Source: Prevotella sp. S7-1-8
GTDB lineage: Bacteria; Bacteroidota; Bacteroidia; Bacteroidales; Bacteroidaceae
DNA: 33,171 nt
Assembly: GCF_000758925.1 (NCBI RefSeq)
Contig: NZ_JRNC01000060.1
Span: forward strand, 1 to 33,171
Direction: 5' to 3'
The notes beneath the pieces are model-generated. The model ran no database searches. It worked only from the letters and a program-made list of their open reading frames with translations, and was not told where the DNA came from. Of the stretch, positions 1 through 9,100 are shown piece after piece. Positions within the stretch are counted from its first letter, which is position 1. Each line of letters opens with the position of its first letter. Both the position numbers and the translations under genes were made by a program.

Positions 1-1
1 A

Positions 2-574
2 ATCGCTACCGCTCGAAGCAACAAGGTGGCGGTATGTTTGGGCTTTCAGGACTTCTCACAGCTTACTCGCGATTATGGGGACAAAGAAAGCAAGGTGATA
101 CAAAATACCGTGGGTAACGTCTTTTCCGGGCAAGTCGTGGGAGAAACCGCCAAGACCCTTTCTGAGCGATTTGGAAAGGTTCTCCAGCAACGGCAGTCTA
201 TGACCATCAACCGCAATGACAAATCCACCTCTATCTCTACGCAGATGGACAGTCTTATCCCTGCATCCAAAATCAGTAACCTCACACAGGGAATGTTCGT
301 TGGAGCAGTGTCCGACAACTTCGATGAGCGTATTGACCAAAAGATTTTCCATGCGGAGATCGTGGTGGATAGTGCCAAAGTCTCTGCTGAGATGAAAGCC
401 TACCAATCAATCCCTGTAATAGCAAACTTCATAAACGAAAATGGCTCAGACAACCTCAAAGAGACTATCGAAGACAATTATAAATGTGTCAAACAAGATG
501 TATTATCTCTTGTGGATTCAGAAATAGAACGGATAAAAAGCAACCCAGCCCTTGCTCACTTAATCAAGGAGTAG
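2..574 (+). CDS. TraG/MobC-type conjugative coupling ATPase, C-terminal part
   Basis: Partial gene: the frame is open from base 2 and the true start lies left of the window. About 190 residues are present. The product would be the VirD4-like coupling protein that docks the relaxosome to the conjugation machine at the inner membrane. The visible part begins IATARSNKVAVCLGFQDFSQ, which I recognise as the region of Bacteroidales TraG/MobC proteins following the Walker B segment. Further on come VGNVFSGQVVGETAKTLSER and a stretch with NRNDKSTSISTQMDSLIP, also typical of this family. The Walker A site is outside the window. A GTG at 26 is only an internal codon, not a start. The 3' end overlaps the convergent SusD-like gene by 11 bp, so the conjugation module abuts the cargo directly. 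The family call is firm; the exact gene name (mobC or traG) depends on the element family, so none is given. Confidence 0.9.
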   Translation: MATARSNKVAVCLGFQDFSQLTRDYGDKESKVIQNTVGNVFSGQVVGETAKTLSERFGKVLQQRQSMTINRNDKSTSISTQMDSLIPASKISNLTQGMFVGAVSDNFDERIDQKIFHAEIVVDSAKVSAEMKAYQSIPVIANFINENGSDNLKETIEDNYKCVKQDVLSLVDSEIERIKSNPALAHLIKE

Positions 575-2042
575 GTTTAGGCAGAAAGAAAGATTGTTTA
601 TTAAATAATTTATCTTGTGAAGTGCCAGCTTCTTGAAGTGGAACAAACTGCAGTGTGCTATCTTTATATACTGGATAGTGGTCTGTGCGCAAAATATCTG
701 AAAGTTGTTTCATCTCATAGGGTAATTCTCTTAATCGCTCCAACCAAACTTCCTCAATAAACTTATTTACGGATAATACTGAAAGTTGTTTGCTTAATTC
801 AATCTGAGAATCAGAGGTAGAGCGAGTCCGAACTTGGGCAAGATAATTTACAGCCTCCGGAGTAACTCCTTCGCTATGGGCTATGGCTTCTGCTGCCATA
901 AGCAGGACTTCCGCATAACGATAAATCCCCCAGTACTGTTTGTTAGAAGCAGCTATATCTGTCCCAGAAGCAAGCCAAAAATAGGGAGCCGGATCAAATA
1001 TTTCAAAGATTGTCTTTCCCTCATCTTTAACTTTAAAGAAAGTATGGAAATACTGTCGGTCCTTTCCTCTTATATCTCCATCGGCATAGCAACTCATAAA
1101 CGCCTGAATGGGCTTGAAGGCATTGAAAGCTACATGCTCCTTGACATTTTCCCAGTTTCTGGCCATTTTGGGAAAAGCGAATGATGCCCGTGTCAATGAT
1201 GTTTCCCCATAAACAACATAAAGGTACTCGTCATTGGTTGGAGTAGTTCGAAGCGTATTGATAGCAGACACTGTTTCGTTAGCACCATTAGCTGCGAGAT
1301 GGTGCTTTTCCGACCGTATGATGGGGCGAAGAATAGTGGCGGCCTGTTCATATTTATTCTTCTGTAATGGTTTCCCACTCATATGCAGGTACACATCACC
1401 CAATAGGGCACGGGCGGTAAATGCCGTTACATGTGAATTGTTTTCTTGGAAATTCTGTTCCGGTAAGGTGGCAATGGCATCAAGCAAGTCTTTTTCCACT
1501 TTCAAATATGCCTTTTCCATACTCAGCCACGAGGAGGCATGCCTTTCATCCGGGAAAGAACCGAATGTACGGATAAGATAAAACCGATTGAATGCACGGA
1601 AGAATTTAGCTTCACCAACAAGTTTTGCCTGCTCTGCCGGGGTGAATCCCGACGTGTTGGGAATCTGTAAGATGACAGTATCGGCGGCCTCAATTCCATC
1701 AAAACATGACGTATATATTTGTTTGGCCAAATCCCGGACAGAAGAGTCTTCCAAATTTTGTTTTTCCAATGCCGGGAAATACCCTTGCGTAGCTTCACTT
1801 TCAAACAGTCCGGACAAATAGCTTCCCCATGCCAAGGGAATACCATATTCTTGGTCTGCCGAAAGATAAAACTGTGGAAGCCCCGTTGCATAAAGAGCAC
1901 CTACGGCAGTGTTGGCTGCAATCGTGTCACTATATGCTTTTACTGGATCTTCAACAAAGTCGGTAGACTCATTTTGGCAAGAGAATAAGCAAACTACGCC
2001 TATGATAAAAATGATAATTTTTGTTTTTGTACAATATTGCAT
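564..2042 (-). CDS. SusD/RagB-like outer-membrane lipoprotein
   Basis: 492 residues. The N-terminus has a hydrophobic stretch ending in a lipobox (VVCLFSCQ, lipidated Cys22), so the product should be an outer-membrane lipoprotein. Family features include the AEQAKLVGEAKFFRAFNRFY helix (the A..K.lGEArFlRA motif of SusD), the helical repeat TAFTARALLGDVYLHMSGK, and YRYAEVLLMAAEAIAHSEG followed by VNYLAQVRTR near residues 375-410, then the EE..LERLRELPYE helix. Canonical SusD proteins bind glycans or peptides over a SusC TonB-dependent transporter. No SusC homologue is present here; the neighbour is a 557-residue barrel without a recognisable TonB plug. It is the last gene of the cargo operon, 12 bp after the barrel gene, and its final codons overlap the convergent coupling-protein gene. 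The family call is secure; a nutrient role is doubtful in this setting. Confidence 0.88.
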   Translation of the reverse strand: MQYCTKTKIIIFIIGVVCLFSCQNESTDFVEDPVKAYSDTIAANTAVGALYATGLPQFYLSADQEYGIPLAWGSYLSGLFESEATQGYFPALEKQNLEDSSVRDLAKQIYTSCFDGIEAADTVILQIPNTSGFTPAEQAKLVGEAKFFRAFNRFYLIRTFGSFPDERHASSWLSMEKAYLKVEKDLLDAIATLPEQNFQENNSHVTAFTARALLGDVYLHMSGKPLQKNKYEQAATILRPIIRSEKHHLAANGANETVSAINTLRTTPTNDEYLYVVYGETSLTRASFAFPKMARNWENVKEHVAFNAFKPIQAFMSCYADGDIRGKDRQYFHTFFKVKDEGKTIFEIFDPAPYFWLASGTDIAASNKQYWGIYRYAEVLLMAAEAIAHSEGVTPEAVNYLAQVRTRSTSDSQIELSKQLSVLSVNKFIEEVWLERLRELPYEMKQLSDILRTDHYPVYKDSTLQFVPLQEAGTSQDKLFNKQSFFLPKPTP

Positions 2043-2054
2043 GTTCTGGTTGTT

Positions 2055-3728
2055 TTAGAATGAATAACTATAACTAACCTGGCTGGTTAGGGATGAAGAG
2101 TTACTAAAAGATGCTTCTGACAAGGAGCGGTGTTGATAAGCTACGCTGGCATTTAATCCATGCCGTTTAAGGAAACGATAAATAGCATGCCATCGAACAT
2201 TATAGATCGTTGCCAATTTCCGACCCTCTTCCTGAGTTTGATTCATGGAAAGAGTCAATCCTGTTGTTAAGGCTTGCTTTAGTAATCGTTTTGTACAAGT
2301 GAGTGTCGGACCTAATGTCAGAACATTCTTGCGTGATGCATAATTGTTGCTGACATTTACTCCTGCCGTCATTGAGAAGTCCAATGGGGTGAAATCAATG
2401 CCATAATTGGCACCAAGATTCAAAAAGCGTGTCAGATTACCGGGTATGATATATTGTCCCTGTTTGTCGGCAGCTTCCTGATAACTCGCAGTGGCAGAAA
2501 GGTTGTGTGTCTGTTTCTCATTATTCAGTAATCGCCAGTTCAAATTCATGTCTATACTGTTGTTCAATTGGGTAAACCTCAGGGTATCAAGATTCTCATA
2601 TGGTGTACGTTCATTGATGTAATCGAATGAAGACTTTATATTGCGATGTGCCTGATAGCTTGACAGAGAAACTGAAGCAGAGAATTTCTCATTGGGAGTA
2701 AAATTGATATTGGTAGAACCTACGAACCGCTTGTTTTTCTCTTGCTTTTGTCCGGAAAGGTCATCTCGCTGCACACCTCCGCTAAGTGTAATGCTCATCT
2801 TGTTGTCAAAGAGGCTACGGCTGTAATTGAGTGTGAGGTTCTCATAGTCGTTGTTAAAGTAATAGGCGCCGAGTGTTTCATAATCCGGGCTGATTCGTTC
2901 GTAGCCTATACCGATGGTATTCCCCAAGAAGCTATATGCTAAATCCGCTTTGATAGCATGATAATAACTTTTCTCCTTTACCCTTAAATCTCGCTGCATG
3001 ATACTTAGACCATATTCTAAGGATAATTTCAAATCCTTGATTATGCTAAGACTTCCTTCCAGTCCAATAGCGATGTTTCCTTTAGGATATATTCCCAAGG
3101 CATCAGCATCAAAAGAAATATTACTCCTTTTATCCTTTGCCGTAAAGACAGTTCCTCCTAACGCAAACTTATCGGCCTCATATCTGACCTTTGCACCATA
3201 TCCCCATCGTTCATAGTTGGGACGGATAGATGGATTCAAAGAGTCAGTATCCACGCGTTTTAATAATCTACCACCCATTGCGGCGATTTGCCATCTGCCT
3301 GGAGTCAGCTCAATACCAGCACCGGTAAACTGGTGACCGTTGAGCGTATAGGGGCTAAAGCTCATCGATACATCGCCAATATGTGCCCGAATCCATTTGT
3401 AGGAAGGGTGAATGCTCAGCCGATTAGGGAGAGAAGGATAGGAGAAGTTTGCCCCATAGTTATTCAGATTGAAAGATATAGGGATATGAAGCAACTCATA
3501 CAGCGACATGTTTATAGAGCCTGTCAGCTGATAGGTGAAGGACTGGCGAGACTGATTGGGCGTACTATTGAAGTTGGTTGCGTTTGCTGAAATGCTACCA
3601 CTGATTTTTAGCGGCTTCTTCTTGCGAAACTCTAATATCTCCTCCACATTTTGGGCTGTTACGGCGCTGCTCCATGTCATAAACATGAAGAGACCCAAGA
3701 CTATTCGTATGATATGAGGTCTGTTCAT
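2055..3728 (-). CDS. Outer-membrane beta-barrel protein, unassigned family
   Basis: 557 residues with a Sec signal peptide (hydrophobic run, then SSAVTAQ, cleavage likely after TA). The mature part is dominated by alternating polar/hydrophobic strands of about 8-12 residues with frequent aromatic girdle residues. The protein ends SQVSYSYSF, with a terminal Phe typical of BAM-assembled barrels. Two mid-protein stretches, DVSMSFSPYTLNGHQFTGAG (about residues 118-137) and NKRFVGSTNINFTPNEKF, resemble strand-turn units. I see no TonB box or plug domain, so it is not SusC. It lies 21 bp downstream of the PKD lipoprotein gene and 12 bp upstream of the SusD-like gene, suggesting a barrel-lipoprotein complex at the cell surface. 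It could be a PorV/PorP-like shuttle or anchor for the large exported proteins of the operon, but no sequence motif proves this. Confidence 0.75.
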   Translation of the reverse strand: MNRPHIIRIVLGLFMFMTWSSAVTAQNVEEILEFRKKKPLKISGSISANATNFNSTPNQSRQSFTYQLTGSINMSLYELLHIPISFNLNNYGANFSYPSLPNRLSIHPSYKWIRAHIGDVSMSFSPYTLNGHQFTGAGIELTPGRWQIAAMGGRLLKRVDTDSLNPSIRPNYERWGYGAKVRYEADKFALGGTVFTAKDKRSNISFDADALGIYPKGNIAIGLEGSLSIIKDLKLSLEYGLSIMQRDLRVKEKSYYHAIKADLAYSFLGNTIGIGYERISPDYETLGAYYFNNDYENLTLNYSRSLFDNKMSITLSGGVQRDDLSGQKQEKNKRFVGSTNINFTPNEKFSASVSLSSYQAHRNIKSSFDYINERTPYENLDTLRFTQLNNSIDMNLNWRLLNNEKQTHNLSATASYQEAADKQGQYIIPGNLTRFLNLGANYGIDFTPLDFSMTAGVNVSNNYASRKNVLTLGPTLTCTKRLLKQALTTGLTLSMNQTQEEGRKLATIYNVRWHAIYRFLKRHGLNASVAYQHRSLSEASFSNSSSLTSQVSYSYSF

Positions 3729-3749
3729 ATGTCTTATATGCGTATATTG

Positions 3750-5105
3750 TTATTCCCCTGCTCTCTTTTCAAGTTTGACATCCGCAACAATATAAGATTG
3801 CGAGCCATCTTTGACGAACTCCTTGATTCTGATGATTCCCCTTCTACCATCAGCAGTACGTACCAGCACAAAATGTGGTGCGCTGGTTTTGTTGAAGTTT
3901 GTTTGATTAGTTTCCGACCACTTTGTAAATTGATTCATGTCAGAAGATCTTTTGATGTTGTCAAAAATGGCATTTGTGATATTGATTCCCATTGAACTGG
4001 GATTATTAATAAAAGTAGCATCTTGAGCATTGTCTATCTTTGGGAATGAATTGGCTTTAGCCTGATTGGGTGCAAAGAAGTAGCAGTAGTTGAAAGAGGA
4101 GTTGAGGGCAAAGAAACCGAAGTCAACCCATGCTCCACACTGTTTCTCCACAATCTTACTTGATGTTACCACACCACCTTCCTTGGCTGAATAAAAACAA
4201 CCTACACTATTCTTTGCCTCATTGATGCCAAATTTTAGATCATTCTGCTTAATAATGCCACTGTTTGGTTTGATAACAATGTTTTTCTCCACAACTTTTT
4301 TTTCTTTGCCATTGCCAGCAATCATCTGTAGTTTGTAAGTACCAGCGTCCTCGAAGCGAATGGTCGTCGTTTCACTTGTAGGAGACAGCACATTGGCTCC
4401 TGCACATACCCAATGATAAGACAACCCTCCTGTGGTGAGATTGGTTGTCTTCAACGTGAGTGGGGCTTCCCAGTCTTGATCAACAGGCAGAGGTGCATAC
4501 GAAAAATCGGCTTGCATAGGAGGTTGTAGGGTTAGCGCCTTAGTACGTTCCTCGTATTTACTGCCATTGAATACTCTTAGGTGGATCTTATGCTCACCAC
4601 CGTCCGCAAAGGTTATCGTGCCCGGATGCTGTCGGTTGGATGTAGAGGGAACACCTCCTTCAAATGCCCACTCGTATTGGCTTCCACCTTTACTCTTATT
4701 GGTAATAGATACCACGCCTGGGGCGATGTCATTGAGGGCGATTGAAAAATCAAAGTCTATAGTCATGGTGGAATCAACCCTTATGGTCTGCTGACTTGCT
4801 CTTTCCTCTACACTATTCCAAACTCGCAAGGTTATTTTGTGCTCACCTGCCTGCGTGAATACAACCTTTCCTGGGCTTTTGTCTGTAGAACTACTAGGTT
4901 GTCCTCCTTCAAATGTCCATTCATATTCGTCTGCCCCATAACTTTCGTTTTTCAATTGGATAGTTACAGGTGAGGTCTTATCTTCTGATGTCTCAATGGT
5001 GAATGCCGATTCGATAGGGACAGCAGTTTCTTTGAGGCAGGAAGAGACCAAGCACGTCAACATAAAGAGTAGTACAGCCCGATATGGCCTATGTATTGTA
5101 TTCAT
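3750..5105 (-). CDS. PKD-domain surface lipoprotein
   Basis: 451 residues. The leader is short, hydrophobic and ends in a lipobox (LTCLVSSC, Cys23), so the product should be lipidated and exported to the outer membrane. Three tandem PKD-type Ig-like domains follow: about residues 33-110 (EYEWTFEGGQPSSS ... GEHKITLRVWN), 115-195 (YEWAFEGGVPSTS ... GEHKIHLRVFN) and 197-280 (YHWVCAGANVLSP ... AGTYKLQMIAGNG). Repeats 1 and 2 are close copies, pointing to recent duplication. The C-terminal 170 residues (from about SGIIKQNDLKFG) contain four cysteines and many aromatics and match no family I recognise. It starts 9 bp after the beta-propeller gene and is followed 21 bp later by the barrel gene. PKD domains mediate protein or carbohydrate contacts; here a scaffold or adhesin role on the cell surface is inferred from the company it keeps. 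Confidence 0.82.
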   Translation of the reverse strand: MNTIHRPYRAVLLFMLTCLVSSCLKETAVPIESAFTIETSEDKTSPVTIQLKNESYGADEYEWTFEGGQPSSSTDKSPGKVVFTQAGEHKITLRVWNSVEERASQQTIRVDSTMTIDFDFSIALNDIAPGVVSITNKSKGGSQYEWAFEGGVPSTSNRQHPGTITFADGGEHKIHLRVFNGSKYEERTKALTLQPPMQADFSYAPLPVDQDWEAPLTLKTTNLTTGGLSYHWVCAGANVLSPTSETTTIRFEDAGTYKLQMIAGNGKEKKVVEKNIVIKPNSGIIKQNDLKFGINEAKNSVGCFYSAKEGGVVTSSKIVEKQCGAWVDFGFFALNSSFNYCYFFAPNQAKANSFPKIDNAQDATFINNPSSMGINITNAIFDNIKRSSDMNQFTKWSETNQTNFNKTSAPHFVLVRTADGRRGIIRIKEFVKDGSQSYIVADVKLEKRAGE

Positions 5106-5114
5106 AGCTTGTCA

Positions 5115-6149
5115 TCAAATATCTTCTCGTTCAAAGATGTGTAAAGTATTTTTAAAGTCCTTTATGTATAATTTATTGCCTATCATATACAAAGGCTTGG
5201 AAGGCACTAAGTGGTTACGTGTTTGTTCGTATTCATCTATGCTGATGAGTTCATATTCCCAAACCAGCTTGCGAGCTTTATAATCGAAAATGCCGATCCG
5301 ACGCATGTTGCTACCGAAGTCCTCCTCTTTCTCACCCAAAAAGGTAAAATAGTCTCCTTGAAGCATCGGACTGAATACTCTTCGGTATGTTCCTATACCC
5401 GTGGGATCAGTTTCAAGGAAATCATACCGTTCTATAACTGCTAATTTTTCCGTGTCGATTATCGTAATCACATTTGATGAAATTGCAAATATGTTGTTTG
5501 TTCTTTTGTCTAAATAGACACCAAAGCAATCAAATGAATATACTTTGTTTCCCTTTTCCAAGTCCAAAGCTACCAATCTATAAAAATCTGTATAAAACCA
5601 GATATTCCCATGGATAACTCCCAATATCTTGTCTATTTTGTCGGTTCCGTCAGGTTCATATTCCGTCCCTCCCAATAAAGAAAGAGGAAATTCCCAGAGA
5701 GTTTTGGTTTGAGTATTTATTCGTTTGAACTCTCCGCTAAAATTATTATATGCGATAATTATATCATCTTCTACATACAGCCTGCAGGGAACAAATTCAG
5801 GCAATATCAGTTGTTCATCAATCGGAGATGTGAAGTTATAACCCTTTCGATAAGGATTAAATTCCATATAGGTTTTACCTATATATTGAGTTTGCTCATT
5901 TAGCAGAATAACATTACGTTCTATACTGTTCAAAAGTGTATGCCCCTCGTATAGTTCAAACATACCTGAACCATACCATGCATACATATACTTACCTCTA
6001 AGAGAAAGCTCTAAAGGTGTATCATCTTTTTCTAAAAGTACCCCATCAATATACAAATAACCTTTCTGCCCTTTTGTATAGGCGTAGTCCCCGTTGTCGG
6101 GACAGAAGCTTTCGACATTTTCTATTTTTTTTGACTCAATATATCTCAT
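5115..6149 (-). CDS. Cytoplasmic beta-propeller-like protein; candidate immunity protein
   Basis: 344 residues. The N-terminus (MRYIESKKIENVESF) is hydrophilic, with no signal peptide and no lipobox, making it the only non-exported product in the operon apart from the regulator. The sequence is a run of short beta strands in roughly 40-45 residue units with repeated hydrophobic-aromatic turns, such as GKYMYAWYGSGMFEL, DDIIIAYNNFSGEFKRI, GNIWFYTDFYRLVALDLEKG and ARKLVWEYELI. This suits a WD40/PQQ-like propeller. It starts 8 bp after the stop of the toxin-like TANFOR gene. A small cytoplasmic protein directly after a giant secreted protein with a nuclease-like tail is the usual layout of a toxin-immunity pair. 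The immunity role is inferred from position and localisation alone. Alternatives are a chaperone for the secreted partner or a sensor. Confidence 0.55.
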   Translation of the reverse strand: MRYIESKKIENVESFCPDNGDYAYTKGQKGYLYIDGVLLEKDDTPLELSLRGKYMYAWYGSGMFELYEGHTLLNSIERNVILLNEQTQYIGKTYMEFNPYRKGYNFTSPIDEQLILPEFVPCRLYVEDDIIIAYNNFSGEFKRINTQTKTLWEFPLSLLGGTEYEPDGTDKIDKILGVIHGNIWFYTDFYRLVALDLEKGNKVYSFDCFGVYLDKRTNNIFAISSNVITIIDTEKLAVIERYDFLETDPTGIGTYRRVFSPMLQGDYFTFLGEKEEDFGSNMRRIGIFDYKARKLVWEYELISIDEYEQTRNHLVPSKPLYMIGNKLYIKDFKNTLHIFEREDI

Positions 6150-6157
6150 ACTTGAAA

Positions 6158-9100
6158 CTATTTTGTTGTTAATATCATATTTCTAAATGGTTCGTATTCT
6201 GGTCCTTGGGATAATTTTTGTTCTTGACACAATCGTTTTAACTCTTCAAAATTATCTATATCCATATTCTTCCATAATTGTGGTTTTGCTCTAAACACAC
6301 TTTCTGCATCGTTTGCTATGGCTTTTTCCAGTTGTTTGATAATATCTTTCTTTGTTACATCACGGCCGCCTTGCTGGATAATATAGAGTTGATCAAAATT
6401 GTCTATTCCATTAAGATATGCCTTAAATTGCCCCAAATCTTTAAACATGTTGCGAGCAGACGAGTAGTTTTTTGTGTCCACAAAAATATTCACTTCTCGC
6501 CTTCCTGCTACATTTTGGTTGGTTTTTGCTTCCCATTTAATGTCAAATCGAAAATCACCTGTATCATCTGCATAAGCAATAAGATCTTCCAATTCAAGAT
6601 TGCTGAGGGTATTGTGGTATGTATTGGAAATGTACTTTTGGGGATTACGTATTACCTCCAAAGTAGTGGTTCCCGCCTTAAACTTGTCTTTTGATTGCAA
6701 TAACTCATTGAAGAAGGCTGTTATTTGTTTCTTTCCATTGGGTCTTTTCAGCATGTCTGACAAGTGATGATCTACCAAGTAAACGAAGTCGTCCATTACA
6801 TCCTTTAATGGTTTTACAGAGTTTGTCGGAACTGCTTTGTGCAAATCCTCAAATATTTTTGCTAAGTCCTCCAGTTCTATGGGCTTCCCCTTTATTCGTA
6901 CCCCTTTGAGTACGTCCATGAAACTTTTATTAGAAGATAATGACTTTGTAAACTTAGCGGATGCTATTTCCTTCACCTCAGTAGACAGAGCATCTTCTAT
7001 TTTCTGTGAAAGTTTCGACTCTGCTATAGGCTCATCAATTGTCTTCTTAGTAACTGCATCAAATTTCCGAAGATGTAATTTATCCCCAACATAATGTAAT
7101 ATGGTCTTCCCCTCAATGCGTATCTCAGGAAGTAACTTTCCTGCCTTCTTCACGAGCACTGTTGTAACTTTTAGCCCTTTGGCTAATGGTCTTGTTATAT
7201 CTGTTACTTTGTCACAGAGTTGTAATCCTTTAATGGCATATTTCAAGCTACTCCCGACTTTTCCCAAGCGTGCTATAACGGCTTCGCCTGCAGCAACATC
7301 CCCTACACACATTACTATGATAGGACCAACAATTGAACCCACAGTGTGAGCAACTTTGCAATTGTCAGCCACAAGCTCACCTAAAGCAGCACTTATCATC
7401 TGTCCAGCCTTGCAAAGGTATTCTTCTTGGGCACATGTAATATTGCCATTCTCATCTTCAATGACAGCATTCTTGAAACTCTCCAATTGAGTAGATACTT
7501 CGTTTGCACATTTTTCATGAAAATAGCAAGTCAGCAATTTAGCAAGTTTGGGCACAGACTGAATAATATCTATAGTTCCATCCCATAAACCACAGGCAAA
7601 AGCGAATTCATTCTCTGGTGTTAGCTTATACCCGGATAAATTATTCGATAGCAATATGGGAATTTGACTTTGAAATAAATAATGTATTATTTCCTTATAA
7701 ATAGCAGACTTTTCATCACAACCCCATACCGATTCAGGTATCTTAAGGTATTCAATACCTTTATCCAACAAATCTGCAACCTCATAGAGAATAATAGCTT
7801 GCAACGCCCAAGGTTCATTTTTAATTAGTTCACAGATATGGGATAGCTTATCTCCAAATTTATCAGACGTCTCCATCCGTAAGAATTCGACTTTATTATC
7901 TTTAATGGTGAAGATAAGATGGAGATAGCTCTTTGTCTTTTCTTTTAAAGAATTGACTTCTTGAGTGTCCTCTCCATCTATACTGATAATGACAGATAAA
8001 TCTTTTTTTAATTGCTCATTTGTGAGTATATTATTTCCATGATTAGATAGTTTCTTTTCTATTTCAGATAATATGTCAGATTTAAATTTTGAAGCCTTTC
8101 CAACAATGTGTATTTGCACACTTTCTGCATTTTCTTTATGCCCCTTATTGGCATCTTCAGAACCATAACATTTGACTACATCACTTTTTTGGAAAATGCC
8201 ATTCTCAAAATTTATAGTTTTTTTCTTCGCATGTCTGAGATCAGAAATTAATTGCTTAACATCTGACCACATAGCATTATACACGCGTCCGCAAGCCTCT
8301 TCGGTCCAATTTATAAAGTGGATTATGGTTGATGCGGGTATCTGCTGCTCATCAACTTCTCTTATTTGGAGTTGTTCTCCCTTATGATAAAAGCCTTTCA
8401 GTTCTGTTATATAGTCATAGAATTTACCATTTTCTTTTATACTGTAAATTGTTCCATTAGGAACTTTTATTGTTGTGTCCTTTCCCGTAATATTGGAATT
8501 ATCATAAACAAAGAGAGCCCAATCAGGAGTTAACCAAATGGAACCTTTTTTACCTAATTTTCCATCGTTAGCTTTATCCATAATAGTGAAAACAGCAGGA
8601 TTAGCCATAACGTTCCATTGGAAAGCTACGAGGTCTGTTCCTTCATTGTAGTCAAGTAAATTATTCGTCATTTCCTTTGTACCTTTTCCATACTCGGCAT
8701 CAAAGGTATGCTGCAAGGTGAATATTCCATGTCCTACTTCGTGAGCAATGGTACGAACCAATGAAGTTGTATTATAGCTGTTAGCTGTGAAGATATAGCC
8801 AAATCTGCTCTTACGAGGCATTTCACCCAACAAGTCCTTATTCTGTCCTTCAAGTCCCTTGGCTCCATTAAGAACAAATAAGTAGGCGCCGTCAAGTGTC
8901 CCTGCTTCCTGCTGGTAAGTCTTCTGCAGATTGAGCATCTCTGGAGTCTCTTTGAGTTCCTTGTCATAGCCCCAAAAAGACTTACTAACGACACCCAACA
9001 GACTGTCTTTCTCTGTTTTTGTTTCCCAGTCATAATTGCCACGCATGCGCTCATCCACATTCACGGTGAACTGCACGCCAACAGGATTATAAATGGCATT

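Noticed and set aside
564..3728. Polysaccharide utilisation locus (SusC/SusD pair)
   Set aside because: No SusC, glycoside hydrolase or hybrid sensor gene is present; only the SusD fold is recognisable.
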